Shown piece after piece: positions 54,569 through 64,000 of a DNA stretch of 64,000 nucleotides (the stretch's first letter is position 1; each line of letters begins with the position of its first letter). The stretch spans positions 124,001 to 188,000 of the forward strand of contig JASANH010000230.1 of NCBI GenBank assembly GCA_030248295.1, read 5' to 3'. The translations under genes and the position numbers were made by a program. Under the pieces are notes generated by a model. The model was not told where the DNA came from and made no database searches. It saw only the letters and a program-made list of their open reading frames with translations. Source of the stretch: Mesodorylaimus sp. YZB2_4. Its lineage: Eukaryota; Nematoda; Enoplea; Dorylaimida; Dorylaimidae.

Positions 54569-55642
54569 AACTCAACTTTATGTTCCTGGTAAACACGGAC
54601 ATGTCGCGTGTTCTCTGCGATAGCATTGTTGGCACTTTTGCTGTTTGGTCCCAACATAGGATAGCTTGGGCTGATATTGGTCTTAGGCTTAGGCTTGGGC
54701 ATGCTGGCCCAAACCGCAAAAGCGCCATTGTTTTGGGGGAACAGTGGCACCAGAACGCTGAGTGTAGGCACAGCTTCAGAGCAACTTCTATCGAGGAGAT
54801 TGCCTTGGCATAAAACCTACGGCTATCAAAAGGTTAATGAAATTTCTAGAACTAGCGGCAATGGATGTCGCGACTTTCATGCACCTAGCGCGCGAATAAG
54901 TATAGAAGCAGTTCTTCGCAAGCGGCTAATACTTCATTTCTGCACCTGGTCTCAAATGACTGTTACCGAAGTCGAGGAACTGGCTCTTAGCAACCACTCG
55001 ATTGAATTCTATTTAAAATTAGCCAAGCTAGAATAAAGTCGAGTCTCATACGAACTTTAGAAGCAAATGTCAGTTAGCGAATTATGTCAATATGCTCTTC
55101 GAGATCAGGGTTGAGCCAAACTTTAGAAAGGTGTGTTGGCCTAAATAGGTATGTAGTTCGATTTTGAACTTTTCCTATCGAATACACACTGCTATATTTG
55201 GGTACCTGGGCTTGTAGATAGTTATCGGAAAGCATCATTAGGACGAATTTTATATTCATGAAAAATAGAAATTAGAGTGCTATATTTGAGCACTCTATAG
55301 CCGGCTGTTTCTTGCATAACAGTCCGGTAGAAAGAGAGACATAAATGAGACGACGAGCTGACATTGTGTCAGTTTTCACAACGCAAGATGCTCGCCACGT
55401 CTTCGTGGCGATGGTAACATGCCAGGCAGCCCGACCTTCATTAGGTGTTGCAGCAAGGAAAAGGGTGGCTAGCAAAATTGGGCAGATGAAGAAAACACAG
55501 AGCCCTGGCATTGGTTCACCTGACCTCTTAAACTCAAAGATTTCTATATAAGCCGGTTACACAAACGACTGTAAGTGCCCCTCAGCTACAATATAAGCAA
55601 TATAATTACAGTACTTGTGTTGCTTAGCCGTGCACCTCAGAG
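54569..55642. other. Intergenic, no gene seen
   Basis: Short conflicting frames only. The 119-codon plus frame at 54677-55036 is opposed by others and lacks a domain. Confidence 0.4.
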
Positions 55643-57198
55643 GCCGTATTCCAGAAACTCGAAGGAAACCTCGAGGTGAAAGGAGGAGGTCACTGGAACT
55701 TTCCTTCATGCTCGCAGGGTAAAATCTTTTGGAGCTTGACGGAACTTTCCAGTGAGCTTAAGGAAAATCGCCCGGTGAGGTGACCCTATTCCAGAAGCAC
55801 AGTGACCTCAAAGGAAACTTCCAGTGAGCTGGAAGGAATTAGCTCAGTGGATGTTACGGTTTCAACCAAGTGACTACATGTTCAGGCACTCACTCATGAT
55901 GTTGGATAAGTGGAACTGCGTCAGTCTCGTCGCCTGAGCCTAAAAAAGTCAGTCGATCATTTTTGCTGTCATCAGCGATCACGATGTCCTTCATCTATGT
56001 TGTTTTCTCCAACAAAGTCGGGCATGTGCCAGTCGAAGCACCGTGCGGCCAACCATATCAATGCAGCCAGTTTTGTGCCCAACGAGACTCAGAATGAAGT
56101 CATCCAAAATGCCGCTTCCACTTGTCGATTGTGTTATCGATTCTCACCCTCGTTTTCTTGTGAGCCTTATTATACTTCCGTTGTCTCTCATTTTAAAGGG
56201 GCTCTTTGAGTGGTGTCATACTGGAAGCCATTTCGGCATTGATAGGCCGAGTCGACTAAAGTGATCCCTCGCTGGTAATACCTCCACGATATCCCACAGG
56301 CAGCTTTGTCGAAAAAATATGGGAGTATGTTGTGGGATGACTCCAAGTATGTATGCACAGTATATTAGTGAATTCACAATGATGGTCGTAAGCTACTTGT
56401 GCGTTGACAGACGTACTCTTCTGATTTCGATATTGCTTAGGGTTTTCTGGAGACGTCTCAACCTTCCAACCTCACCAAAATTTGCTCACAAAAACCAAGC
56501 CTCGCACACATTCTTGAGCATGCGCCTTCAGGAATTTTACTGTACCAGACTTTTTTGCAAAATGCTTCGGAGACAGCTGTAATCATTTTCGATAGAGCTA
56601 CAGTAGCTGTGAAATGCTAGGCTAATCACCATCGAGCAATTGATATGGCTCAATGCTTGCATAAAATCAAAGCGCATTAAGCAGCAGCTGCTCAACTCTT
56701 CATCAAAGCATTATGACGACGAGTCTTTTGCCTTAGGTCGTGGCTAAGCAAGAATGACAAGCGATTGCCTCCATCCTTCGTAACGATAGCGAGTGATACG
56801 TTCTTGGTCATCGTACTCTTCGTGCGGATCGATACAGTAATAAAAAAAAGCTGGACGTTAAGTTCGACAAATATTTGTTCTCATCAAGTTCAACGAGATC
56901 CACTTAAGCAGCACGACTATGTTAAGCCATAGACAAACCTCGCAGGAAACCCGATTTTTGGTGCTCTCGACCACCTAAACGTTTTTTTCCTGCGAGGTGG
57001 TCAAACTCGCTGGAACTTTTCCCGAAGGTAAGTTTCTGGAATAGCATTTTGTGTAAACCCTTTAAGCTCGCTGGAAAATCTGACCCGACAGGAAAACAGT
57101 CAGCGGAATTGTTTCTGTAATAGGGTTTACTGTGACCTCAAAGGAAACAACCCGGCTGACTGGAAAACCTCGAAGAAAAACGCTTCTGGAATACGGCC
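55643..57198. mobile_element. 1.56-kb element with long, internally repetitive inverted ends
   Basis: Both termini start GGCCGTATTCCAGAA inward. Each arm (about 55643-55850 and 56938-57198) contains several variants of CTATTCCAGAA, TCCAGTGAGCT and CCTCAAAGGAAAC. The middle 1.1 kb is unrelated and carries only short open frames with no transposase motif. This is probably a non-autonomous DNA transposon or foldback element. No clear target duplication was seen. Confidence 0.7.
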
Positions 57199-57539
57199 AT
57201 AGGTCTCAGGGCGCGAAGCCTGAAAGCTGGTTGATCGAGTCGAGGTCACACTACAACTATGCAAGAGATAAAAGTACCCCTGGCGAAAAAAGGCTAAAGC
57301 AGTGCATTGTAGAAAAAAACCCAGCAAAAACAGATTATTTATAATGTAGCTATGAGGACATGAAAAAGACATGAAGAACAATGTCAACGATCCATGGTCC
57401 ACAGTGATAATCAGTTCAATCGATAAATAAATCAGATTCTTTTAGGTGTCCTATTAAGAATAATATAACGAATCAAGCGAATTCAGAATTTAATCGGGTC
57501 GTGGTCGTGGCCGTGGCCGTTCAGAATTGAATTCAGAAT

Positions 57540-57712
57540 GACCCGGGTCGTGGCCTAGCGGGTTAAGGCGATTGCCTCTCACCTTTGGTGCGCACTAACA
57601 GGGGAGGGTTCGACCCCCGCCGCGGCAAAACATGATTATCGATCTACTGCATGTGTGCCTTAGCCCTCGAGTGCGCTTTATGTGCTTGGCTATGGACAAA
57701 GTATGAGGACAT
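57540..57712 (+). mobile_element. tRNA-derived SINE, subfamily 1
   Basis: The head contains GTCGTGGCCTAGCGGGTTAA (A box) and GGGTTCGACCCCCG (B box). The body contains CTTAGCCCTCGAGTGCGC and TGCTTGGCTATGGACAA, and the tail is ATGAGGACATGACT. It is very close to the copy at 7616-7781. The head lacks a proper anticodon stem, so it is not a functional tRNA gene. Confidence 0.85.
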
Positions 57713-58735
57713 GACTTGGATCCTGAATAAACTGACATGTGGTTTTTCTCGCTAACTTAAAAATTAAGCTAGCCAGACCAAAAAACATGAAATTATTATT
57801 CTTTACGGCACACCTGATACAAAAGTCACGCAAAGCTAATTTTGAGAGTGGAATGTACGAAGAATTGCATCCCCGATGCCAAGTATTATGCCGTAAACAT
57901 TGATTTGGAGTCCCCTTTGGACCTATGTGGACGACCTCTCAAATGCTTGCCTGGGACAGTGATGACATTTCATTTCTTGCGATAGTGCACTACGAGCCAT
58001 CCCACAGACACGCATGGTGTCCACTGAACGAATCACATGCTCGAAAAGTGTGTTTGGGCTGATTTGGGGGAAGAATTACCCCCCCCCCCCCCCCCAACAG
58101 TACCCGCCTTTGACCAAATTGAAATGTGTATAACCGGAACTGTGACATTTAACATAAGATTGTCGACTTTTGTTATGAACGTACATTCGTAGTTGCGTAT
58201 CATGGTTCACCCATACCGCTCTGGCTTTGGCGCGCCAATCGTTGGTATCTCACATCTCCTATACAGTAGCTTGGACAACAGACCCAAAACCGTCACCCGA
58301 TCAGTCGTCACACGTTTCCTTCGATCTGATAGAATGCATGATAAGCTAAGCTAAGTAAGCGATATGAGATCAGATGACGAGGAAGTCTTGGCTATTGACG
58401 CAGAGAGGACGTATTGGTACTGCCGAGCCTTCCTTTTGTACCCATCCTAGGTACATCCCAAATGAGGAATGTCCGCGCCAGATAATCACCCAGGATAGGC
58501 CCCCAGAACAGAATTAGGATTTAAACATAGACACTCATGTCCGGTCTGACTCATTAGACGACAGATCGTTTTCTCGTGACCATCACTGCGAATAGAAAAG
58601 CACTGTGTAAAAAACCAATCCTTGCCTCGATCTATACCCAGCACCAGCAATTAGTAACTGGCGGAGATGTTAAAAACGTGCCTAGAGCTGTTTGCGACTT
58701 TAATTAGGCTGTCGCTAGATATGTGTACAGACGAG
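57713..58735. other. Intergenic, no gene seen
   Basis: Includes a 16-nt poly-C run at 58081-58096. Nothing else is supported. Confidence 0.45.
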
Positions 58736-58742
58736 TATATAA
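58736..58742 (+). promoter_or_regulatory. TATA box of the small secreted protein gene
   Basis: TATATAA lies 39 bp upstream of the ATG at 58781, giving a very short 5' UTR. Confidence 0.6.
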
Positions 58743-58780
58743 TCAGATCGTTTAGCCAAGTGCACATATCAGTCTAAGAG

Positions 58781-59074
58781 ATGGGTCTGGCGTGTATTTG
58801 GTGCGTACTGGTGATCGCCGCCATGGTCAATGCGGGACCGAAAGGTCCTCGATCGATTCGCTGGCCATCGTATGGGGATCGTATGTCAGCACGATCAGTC
58901 GATGACTATCGTCTTCGTTTGGAAGATCTGCCCGGCGCCTCAATCACAGTGGCCACGTTCGACCCCGCCAACTTCGATCCCTACAATTACAGCTGGCCAC
59001 CCAATGAAGGTCAAACCCCCGGCGATGGCCTTGAGGAGTCGAACGAGGGAAATGGTGAAGTAATATACGAGTGA
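58781..59074 (+). CDS. Small secreted protein, 97 aa
   Basis: A single-exon ORF with a clear signal peptide (MGLACIWCVLVIAAMVNA) followed by an acidic mature part of about 79 residues with no cysteine. Segments include GPKGPRSIRWPSYGDR, FDPANFDPYNYSWPP and an acidic end (GNGEVIYE). It lacks dibasic processing sites with amidation Gly, so it is not an obvious neuropeptide precursor. The well-placed TATA box supports expression. The family is unknown. Confidence 0.6.
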   Translation: MGLACIWCVLVIAAMVNAGPKGPRSIRWPSYGDRMSARSVDDYRLRLEDLPGASITVATFDPANFDPYNYSWPPNEGQTPGDGLEESNEGNGEVIYE

Positions 59075-59399
59075 CGCTTACTGGGCAACGGGGTCTGGAA
59101 GACGGGCAACTGCACGTGAACTTCCTGCAATGGAAGACCAGTGCCCAAACTCAGGATGTGGACCCCAAAGAATATGAATAACCCGTCTGGCACATTGCAC
59201 TCATGATATTTGAATGGTAAAAATGCACATCTTATGATATTTATTGGTGATCCTGAATAATATGATATTTGTTGAGTAAGGAGAGGGTCTTCCAGCCTGT
59301 GTCACGCATCGTCCACAAAAGCATTACCATATGAATTTTCAAGATTGGAGGTCCAGAGTATCGTTCCACTCCAACTATGAATCTTGCTCGCGCTGATGA

Positions 59400-60115
59400 T
59401 CAAATTACGTCAGTGATGATGGTTGGTGGGCAATGCTCTGCGGCTGGCCGGGCTTAGGCTGATGAGACTGCTGCGCGAAGACCTTCGGTTGCCCTTGCTG
59501 GACGTAGTACTGCGGCTGCGGTTAAGCCACGTATGTGTACAGTGGCTGCGCTACGTAGACCTGACGATGAGGAGCTAGGATGGCCGCGATCACTTCGGGC
59601 TACTGTTCATCGCACCTACAGCATAGGAACGAGGACGAAATGATGACCAGGATCGCTGAACATGAAAGTCCGTGCAGTAAAAACTGACCAAGGCGATAAA
59701 AAGGCCGAACTTGCCATGCACTAGTGAGCTCACGATCAGCATCAGCGTCCAAACGGCCACTTCTAGCGCTGTGAACGTCCGAGAACCTTCCCATTTCATT
59801 TTTGCAGGCAAATGGAATTTCTTCATCTTGCGGATGACTAAAACTGTAGCACGGCTTTGTCAGAATCAAAGCTAATCTGTATGCAGAAACACATAAGAGG
59901 ATGAAGAATTCGATTGATTTCAGGATGTATGTGACCAAGTGAGCGATGGCTATGTGCTTGTTCGCAGCAATTGCGTCAGAAATGCCGATCAGACCTAAAC
60001 AACCCATTGTCAAGCAGCAGATGTTCAGCTGGGTAGAGCCTTACCTTGCAGAGTCGACGGAGGCAGTAGCGATGATGATGAGCAACAGAACCACTTTAGT
60101 GACCCCCTAAAAAAG
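59400..60115 (-). pseudogene. Decayed four-TM (MARVEL/tetraspan-like) membrane protein with Q/P-rich tail
   Basis: The minus strand shows hydrophobic segments in two frames: TMGCLGLIGISDAIA and YILKSIEFFILLCVSAYRLA, then VAVWTLMLIVSSLVHG and FGLFIALVSFYC in the other frame. SCSAILVIISSSFLCCRC follows in the first frame again. After that a tail rich in Gln, Pro and Tyr (VYVAQPLYTYVA, PQPQYYVQQGQPKVFAQQ) is broken by TAG and TAA, both derivable from Gln codons by C-to-T changes. At least one frame change plus two stops indicate a pseudogene. A 5' piece (TKVVLLLIIIATASVDSA at about 60110-60055) may belong to it. It lies next to an intact four-TM gene. Confidence 0.5.
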
Positions 60116-61864
60116 GTCCATAAAATAGACCTAAGTGTAAACGTAGGTGCTTAGGACAAGAAAACCCGAACCTTTTTACTAAACAAATGAAATAAAAATT
60201 TCCCCTATCCTAACCTTATCTAGTCCTAAGCCCTGACAGTATGCAACAGACCCTCGTACCTGCTACACTGCTAATATGGTCGAGCCTACACGTCTGCACA
60301 GTTAACAAAAATATTCATCGTCCAAGGAACCAAAATACGAACGAAGTAAAAGAAAATTTTGCACTCTGCAACGACAAGAACTCGTCTTGTAAAGCTTCAT
60401 TGGTTGCCCAAAATTGTTACCATAAAATCATTACGGACTCCGAAAAACAGACTTTACACTAATTTAAAAAAAATTGGTCTGTGAGCAATCAACGAGCTGG
60501 CAAAAAGAAGGTATAAGCTGAATATATGTATGTGCAAAGAAAGGAGCTGAACTCGAGATGTAGAGGGTCGAGGGTTTGCACGCTAACCACCTTGACAACA
60601 CTACGCCATAAAGGAGGTTGTAACGCTGCATTGTTTGCACCAACAAAATCGTAAGTGCTCTACTCAATTTCTTAAAACCAGTCGGGAAAATTTCCTTAAA
60701 GGTTTACCTTATTTTGTAGAGCGCAAAATTCTCTGCAAACTTCATGTCTGAAACACCTATGTCATCGCTGAAAATTTCGAGAAAACACCGATTATAAAAT
60801 CACCTCACTGCCACCCATCGGCTCGCCTTCAACACGTAGGTATATACATCCGCGTGTATTAACCAACTTCTGGACCCAGGATCGGTACAGTACCCACACG
60901 TATCTTTTCCACAGGCCTCGCACGCAAAACATACAGGCCCCCTCCCCTCGCCTATGGCTTTAACCTCTAGTCCTAAGGTAAGCGCTACCGCGCCTACGAT
61001 TGCTAGACCGAGTGTGGTCCTCTTTCGTCGAACGATAGCTGACGCGGCGGAGCAGTCCTCCCCGCTGTCAACGTTCACAACTTGCATTGCCAGCGAGTAT
61101 TCAGGGAGGAGAGGAGCAGAAGCGAACAGGAGTGGAAGGCATAATTTTTCAGCCCGTACCAAAGCAGCACTCTACCATCAAACACCAAAACCAAAAGCCT
61201 CATATCTCCAAAGCCGCACCAAAAGTCCCAGAAACCACCATCAAAAATTTTAGTGCATGGAACAGTACTGTAATATCCATAATACGCGTAGCATAGATTC
61301 GTGTGTGGCTGTGGTCCAAATTTGCATTTTAGTGTAGAGATAATGTCTGATCCACAATTTTGAGGAATACTCATACCGTGCAGTTTTTTCCGCTACGGAT
61401 TCCGATTTCTGAAGTCTTTTGTGGTTTAGAGTGCGAAACTGATCCGACGTTTCCCTATCAGTCGGTTACTACCATATCAGTCGGCTATTTACTGTTAGAC
61501 ATTATCTTATTCTGACGTTTCGTCTTCATGATTTGTGATTTGTTGGCTGAAAAGCCAATATGTAGATAGGAGTGACAGTTTCATCCAATCCCTTGGGGAG
61601 GGCCTTAAATTTGCCATATAACTGCTAAACAACAATGTGTTCCAGATATTTTTGCTTCTCTGGAAACGTTTGACGACGCACAACTCATACGCTGCACATA
61701 CTGTATGCTATCTTCTTTTATATTGTTCCGAGCAGCTTCAATGGCCAAGAACAGGAGAAAACATGTCATCAAACAGTCACAAAAAACGTTTTGTTAGACC
61801 ACATTTCCTGGTTTCTTTTTTTGTTCCTTGACTGAGCAGCGCCACGATCATCCATCCGATGGTC
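60116..61864. other. Intergenic with two weak ORFs
   Basis: A plus-strand 73-codon frame at 60241-60462 starts with a signal-like MQQTLVPATLLIWSSLHVC. A minus-strand 120-codon frame at 60800-61162 has a Cys cluster (CFACEACGKDTCGYC). Neither has other support. The rest is AT-rich. Confidence 0.3.
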
Positions 61865-62916
61865 TCATTTCCTATAGCTGTCATTGTCATCTCGATCTTT
61901 TCGGTAGTCATCTCCTCTACGACCGATCTTTCTGTAGTTGTCAGCGCTACGACGACCCACCTTCTGGTAGTTGTCGTCCCGGCGTCCAACCTCTCGGTCA
62001 TTGTCATTTTCTCGACGACCGAATTTTCGGTAGTTATCAGCGCTCCGACGACCCACCTTCCGGTAGTTGTCACCCTGGCGTCCAACTTTTCGGTAGTTGT
62101 CACCCTGGCGTCCAACTTTTCGGTAGTTGTCATCAGGGCGTCCAACTTTTCGGTCGTCCTTGCGTCCCACCTTTCGGTAATCGTTCTCACGGCGATCAAA
62201 TTTACGATAGTCATCTGCCCTACGTTGCTCTGGAACGCGCTGATCCTTATCGCTTTCAGCAGTTTGACTATCGTCGCCGCTTCGAGGTTGTGGTTGCTTG
62301 GATTCAGGCTTTTGAGAACAATATCTTGCTTTCTGCGTCTTGACTGTCGATTGCACAGCAATTTGAATATCCGAATCGGTCGGCCCGCAGCACCGCGAAC
62401 ACAGAAGCGAAGAAGACACAGTCGTCAAGGTGCCTGAAAGAAAGTGCGAGCAGCACTAGTTGAAAAGTTCAATGTCAACTCACCGTTACAGAAACCCACG
62501 AAAATCAGGGTGTACGATATCCGCTCATTCTGTAAGAGTTGGTCAATTAATAAATCTCCTGTACTTTTGCCTTTCTCTGGTTGAATGTGCGCGGCTTTGG
62601 CTACTCCGACCAAAACGGCCAAAAAGATGCCACCGACCGCCAGAATGAACGAAAGTGTCGACATGACGATGCTCATTATCGAATGCGATACAGTCAAACT
62701 TTTCTTTGAGGTTACCGCAGCGGCGATTCCAAAAGCGGGGCTTATCAATCCGATCAAACCAAAGCCGAAGCAAAGACCAGAGAAGATCAGAAAAGAATTG
62801 GCCGTACCATATTTGCTCAGAACGAAACCACCCAAGCCGATAACAGCTATGGCCAATAATGCTTCGGCACTGGCCAAACACAGAAGCGGTATTTTGTGGC
62901 GAGCGATAGGAGACAT
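61865..62916 (-). CDS. Four-TM membrane protein with a basic Tyr-Arg-Lys repeat tail (two exons)
   Basis: Exon 1 is 62916-62484 and exon 2 is 62433-61865, with a 51-nt GT-AG intron in phase 1, giving 333 residues. TM1 is at about 9-31, TM2 39-64 and TM3 72-96. TM4 (ISYTLIFVGFC, then LTTVSSSLLC) is completed only after splicing, followed by a Cys pair at the membrane face. The cytoplasmic tail is hydrophilic. From about residue 210 it consists of some ten units of 9-13 residues around DNYRKVGRR, with Asp/Arg/Glu variation. The four-helix topology resembles small tetraspan families, but no named family is certain. The tail could bind acidic partners or nucleic acid. Met at 62940 is an alternative start. 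Confidence 0.7.
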
Positions 62917-64000
62917 CTTGGCACGCGAATCGATGCACATTCCCGATCCGATTGAAGATGATAGAAGGAGACGACGAGCACGACCACACCCAGCAAACGA
63001 TAAGTGATAAGTGAGTGTGCGCAAATTTAGGGCTGGCTGCAGACTAGCTGCATTGCATTACATTGCCTGTCGCCCACCCAATATTAGCAAGGAGTTGGAA
63101 AATATCGGGTGAAACATTTGACAAAACTGCGTTTGCAAGGGGGGGGGGGGGTATGGCTGAAGTGGTCGACCATTTTTGCTACTGCTGGCCAGCTAGTATG
63201 ATTGGAAGTCCCATGGAGAATTGGGCCGACGCGGCCTAACCCGCAAAACTTTTTTAAAAATATGGGGAAAGTTGTGGGAAAAGTTTGTGTGGCTTTTACA
63301 AAATAGAAATCTACTTCATGAATCAAAAAAAGATTTGTCTTCGAAGGAGAAGGCACCTTGTCAAGCTCAAGAAAGCATAAGATGAAACATTTGACAAACC
63401 TGCGTTTGGAGGGGGGTATGGCTGAAACGGTTGATCATTTTCGAGGGGGGTTCGCGAGAAGTGGACGGCATGCGGTCACGGGCGAGGGGGGTCAAAAATC
63501 GAGATTTTGTGCGGTCGACCTTTATGGATGGCTCAAAAGCTTTCATTTGCACTTTGAAACATGTGTGTGTGAGCTGTGTGAGATTTTTGTAAGTTTCAAG
63601 ATGCACTGCATTGTGCAGACACAGTGGCGCACATATAAGCCACCATGGTTTAAAAGCTTCTGCGAGCGGAGCGAGCAACTAGAAAATGGCTCGCTCCGCT
63701 CGCAATTTTCTAGTTTTTACCTAAAACGCTTTTTTGAATCATTCGCTAACCCTCAGCACAGTTTTACTTTGGAGCGTTTTCGACTGATCTGCACCAAAAA
63801 TTATACCAGTTTCCTATCCAAAGAACTAGGTGGGGTGCAATTCGAGACTGTAACCAGAAAAACCGTTCTATGAGTGCTCTAATTTCAACACTAACATACA
63901 AGGGTAGCGGTGAAGGCGCATATGAAAGGAATGTGGCAAGAGAAAGCTGCAAGACCTATTGCTTGCGTTTAGAGCGAGCGAGAAGAGAATGCGAAAGGTT
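62917..64000. other. Flank with duplicated segment, no firm gene
   Basis: Contains two copies of a 70-bp segment (63107-63176, with a poly-G run, and 63378-63446) and a hairpin at 63661-63704. A 171-codon plus frame (63358-63873) crosses the second copy and the hairpin and has no domain, so it is not called. Confidence 0.4.
63661..63704. repeat. Perfect 16-bp hairpin with interleaved second inverted repeat
   Basis: TGCGAGCGGAGCGAGC at 63661-63676 is followed by its exact reverse complement at 63689-63704. The loop sequence CTAGAAAAT pairs with ATTTTCTAG just beyond the right arm. Confidence 0.8.

Noticed and set aside
57540..57625. Functional tRNA gene
   Set aside because: A and B boxes are present, but the anticodon stem does not pair and the head continues into a SINE body shared with other copies.
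60555..60615. tRNA-like sequence on the minus strand
   Set aside because: Only loose A-box and B-box resemblance. No cloverleaf and no second copy identified.
61828..62437. Long plus-strand frames opposite the four-TM gene tail
   Set aside because: The repetitive tail leaves all frames open. The minus-strand frame alone joins to the membrane domain by a proper intron.
1..64000. CRISPR arrays, bacterial operons, riboswitches
   Set aside because: None seen. The spliced gene structures and retroelements are those of an animal genome.

Overview
This is a stretch of an animal nuclear genome, not a bacterial or viral one. Genes are split by GT-AG introns, many only 50-60 nt long. Several genes have TATA boxes, and families restricted to animals are present: a spaetzle-like cystine-knot cytokine, a DEG/ENaC channel, a calponin-repeat (UNC-87-like) muscle protein, an allatostatin-C/somatostatin-type GPCR, Ly6/uPAR modules and a BPI/LBP-type lipid-binding protein. 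The combination points to an invertebrate, most likely an ecdysozoan. A tardigrade would fit, but the phylum cannot be proved from this window.

Layout. 0-6 kb: an intronless kynurenine/2-aminoadipate-type aminotransferase (+) and a 571-aa protein (-) made of four copies of an unrecognised module. 6-9.6 kb: repeats, including a full-length tRNA-derived SINE. 9.6-17.4 kb: a seven-exon secreted protein with three Ly6/uPAR modules, a small two-exon gene, and a three-exon spaetzle-like gene whose reading frame closes only after splicing. 18.9-20.2 kb: a decayed F-box/LRR gene split by a SINE with a visible 6-bp target duplication. 21.5-23 kb: BPI/LBP-like gene. 24.2-27.2 kb: a degenerate LINE whose ORF1 carries a zinc knuckle followed by a NADAR domain. 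28.7-36.4 kb: a foldback element, an LDLa-MACPF gene, a MITE, a G/C homopolymer block and an intact, recent Ty3/gypsy LTR retrotransposon. 36.4-39.8 kb: dispersed repeats and a probable small secreted protein. 39.8-42.8 kb: DEG/ENaC channel. 45.5-47.5 kb: calponin-repeat gene with GATA-like motifs nearby. 49.4-53 kb: a small secreted-protein candidate and the GPCR. 54-58 kb: a TTAA-flanked MITE, a 1.56-kb inverted-repeat element and another SINE. 58.7-62.9 kb: a small secreted protein, a decayed four-TM gene and an intact four-TM gene with a basic repetitive tail.

Several products are secreted or at the cell surface and may relate to immunity (spaetzle-like, BPI/LBP-like, LDLa-MACPF, Ly6), but they show no operon-like arrangement and a joint function is not implied. 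The most unusual item is the LINE-borne NADAR domain. NADAR enzymes elsewhere remove ADP-ribose from nucleic-acid guanine, so a counter-defence role for a retrotransposon is conceivable, but here it is only inference. Exon structures were worked out by hand from splice-site sequence, phase and domain continuity.
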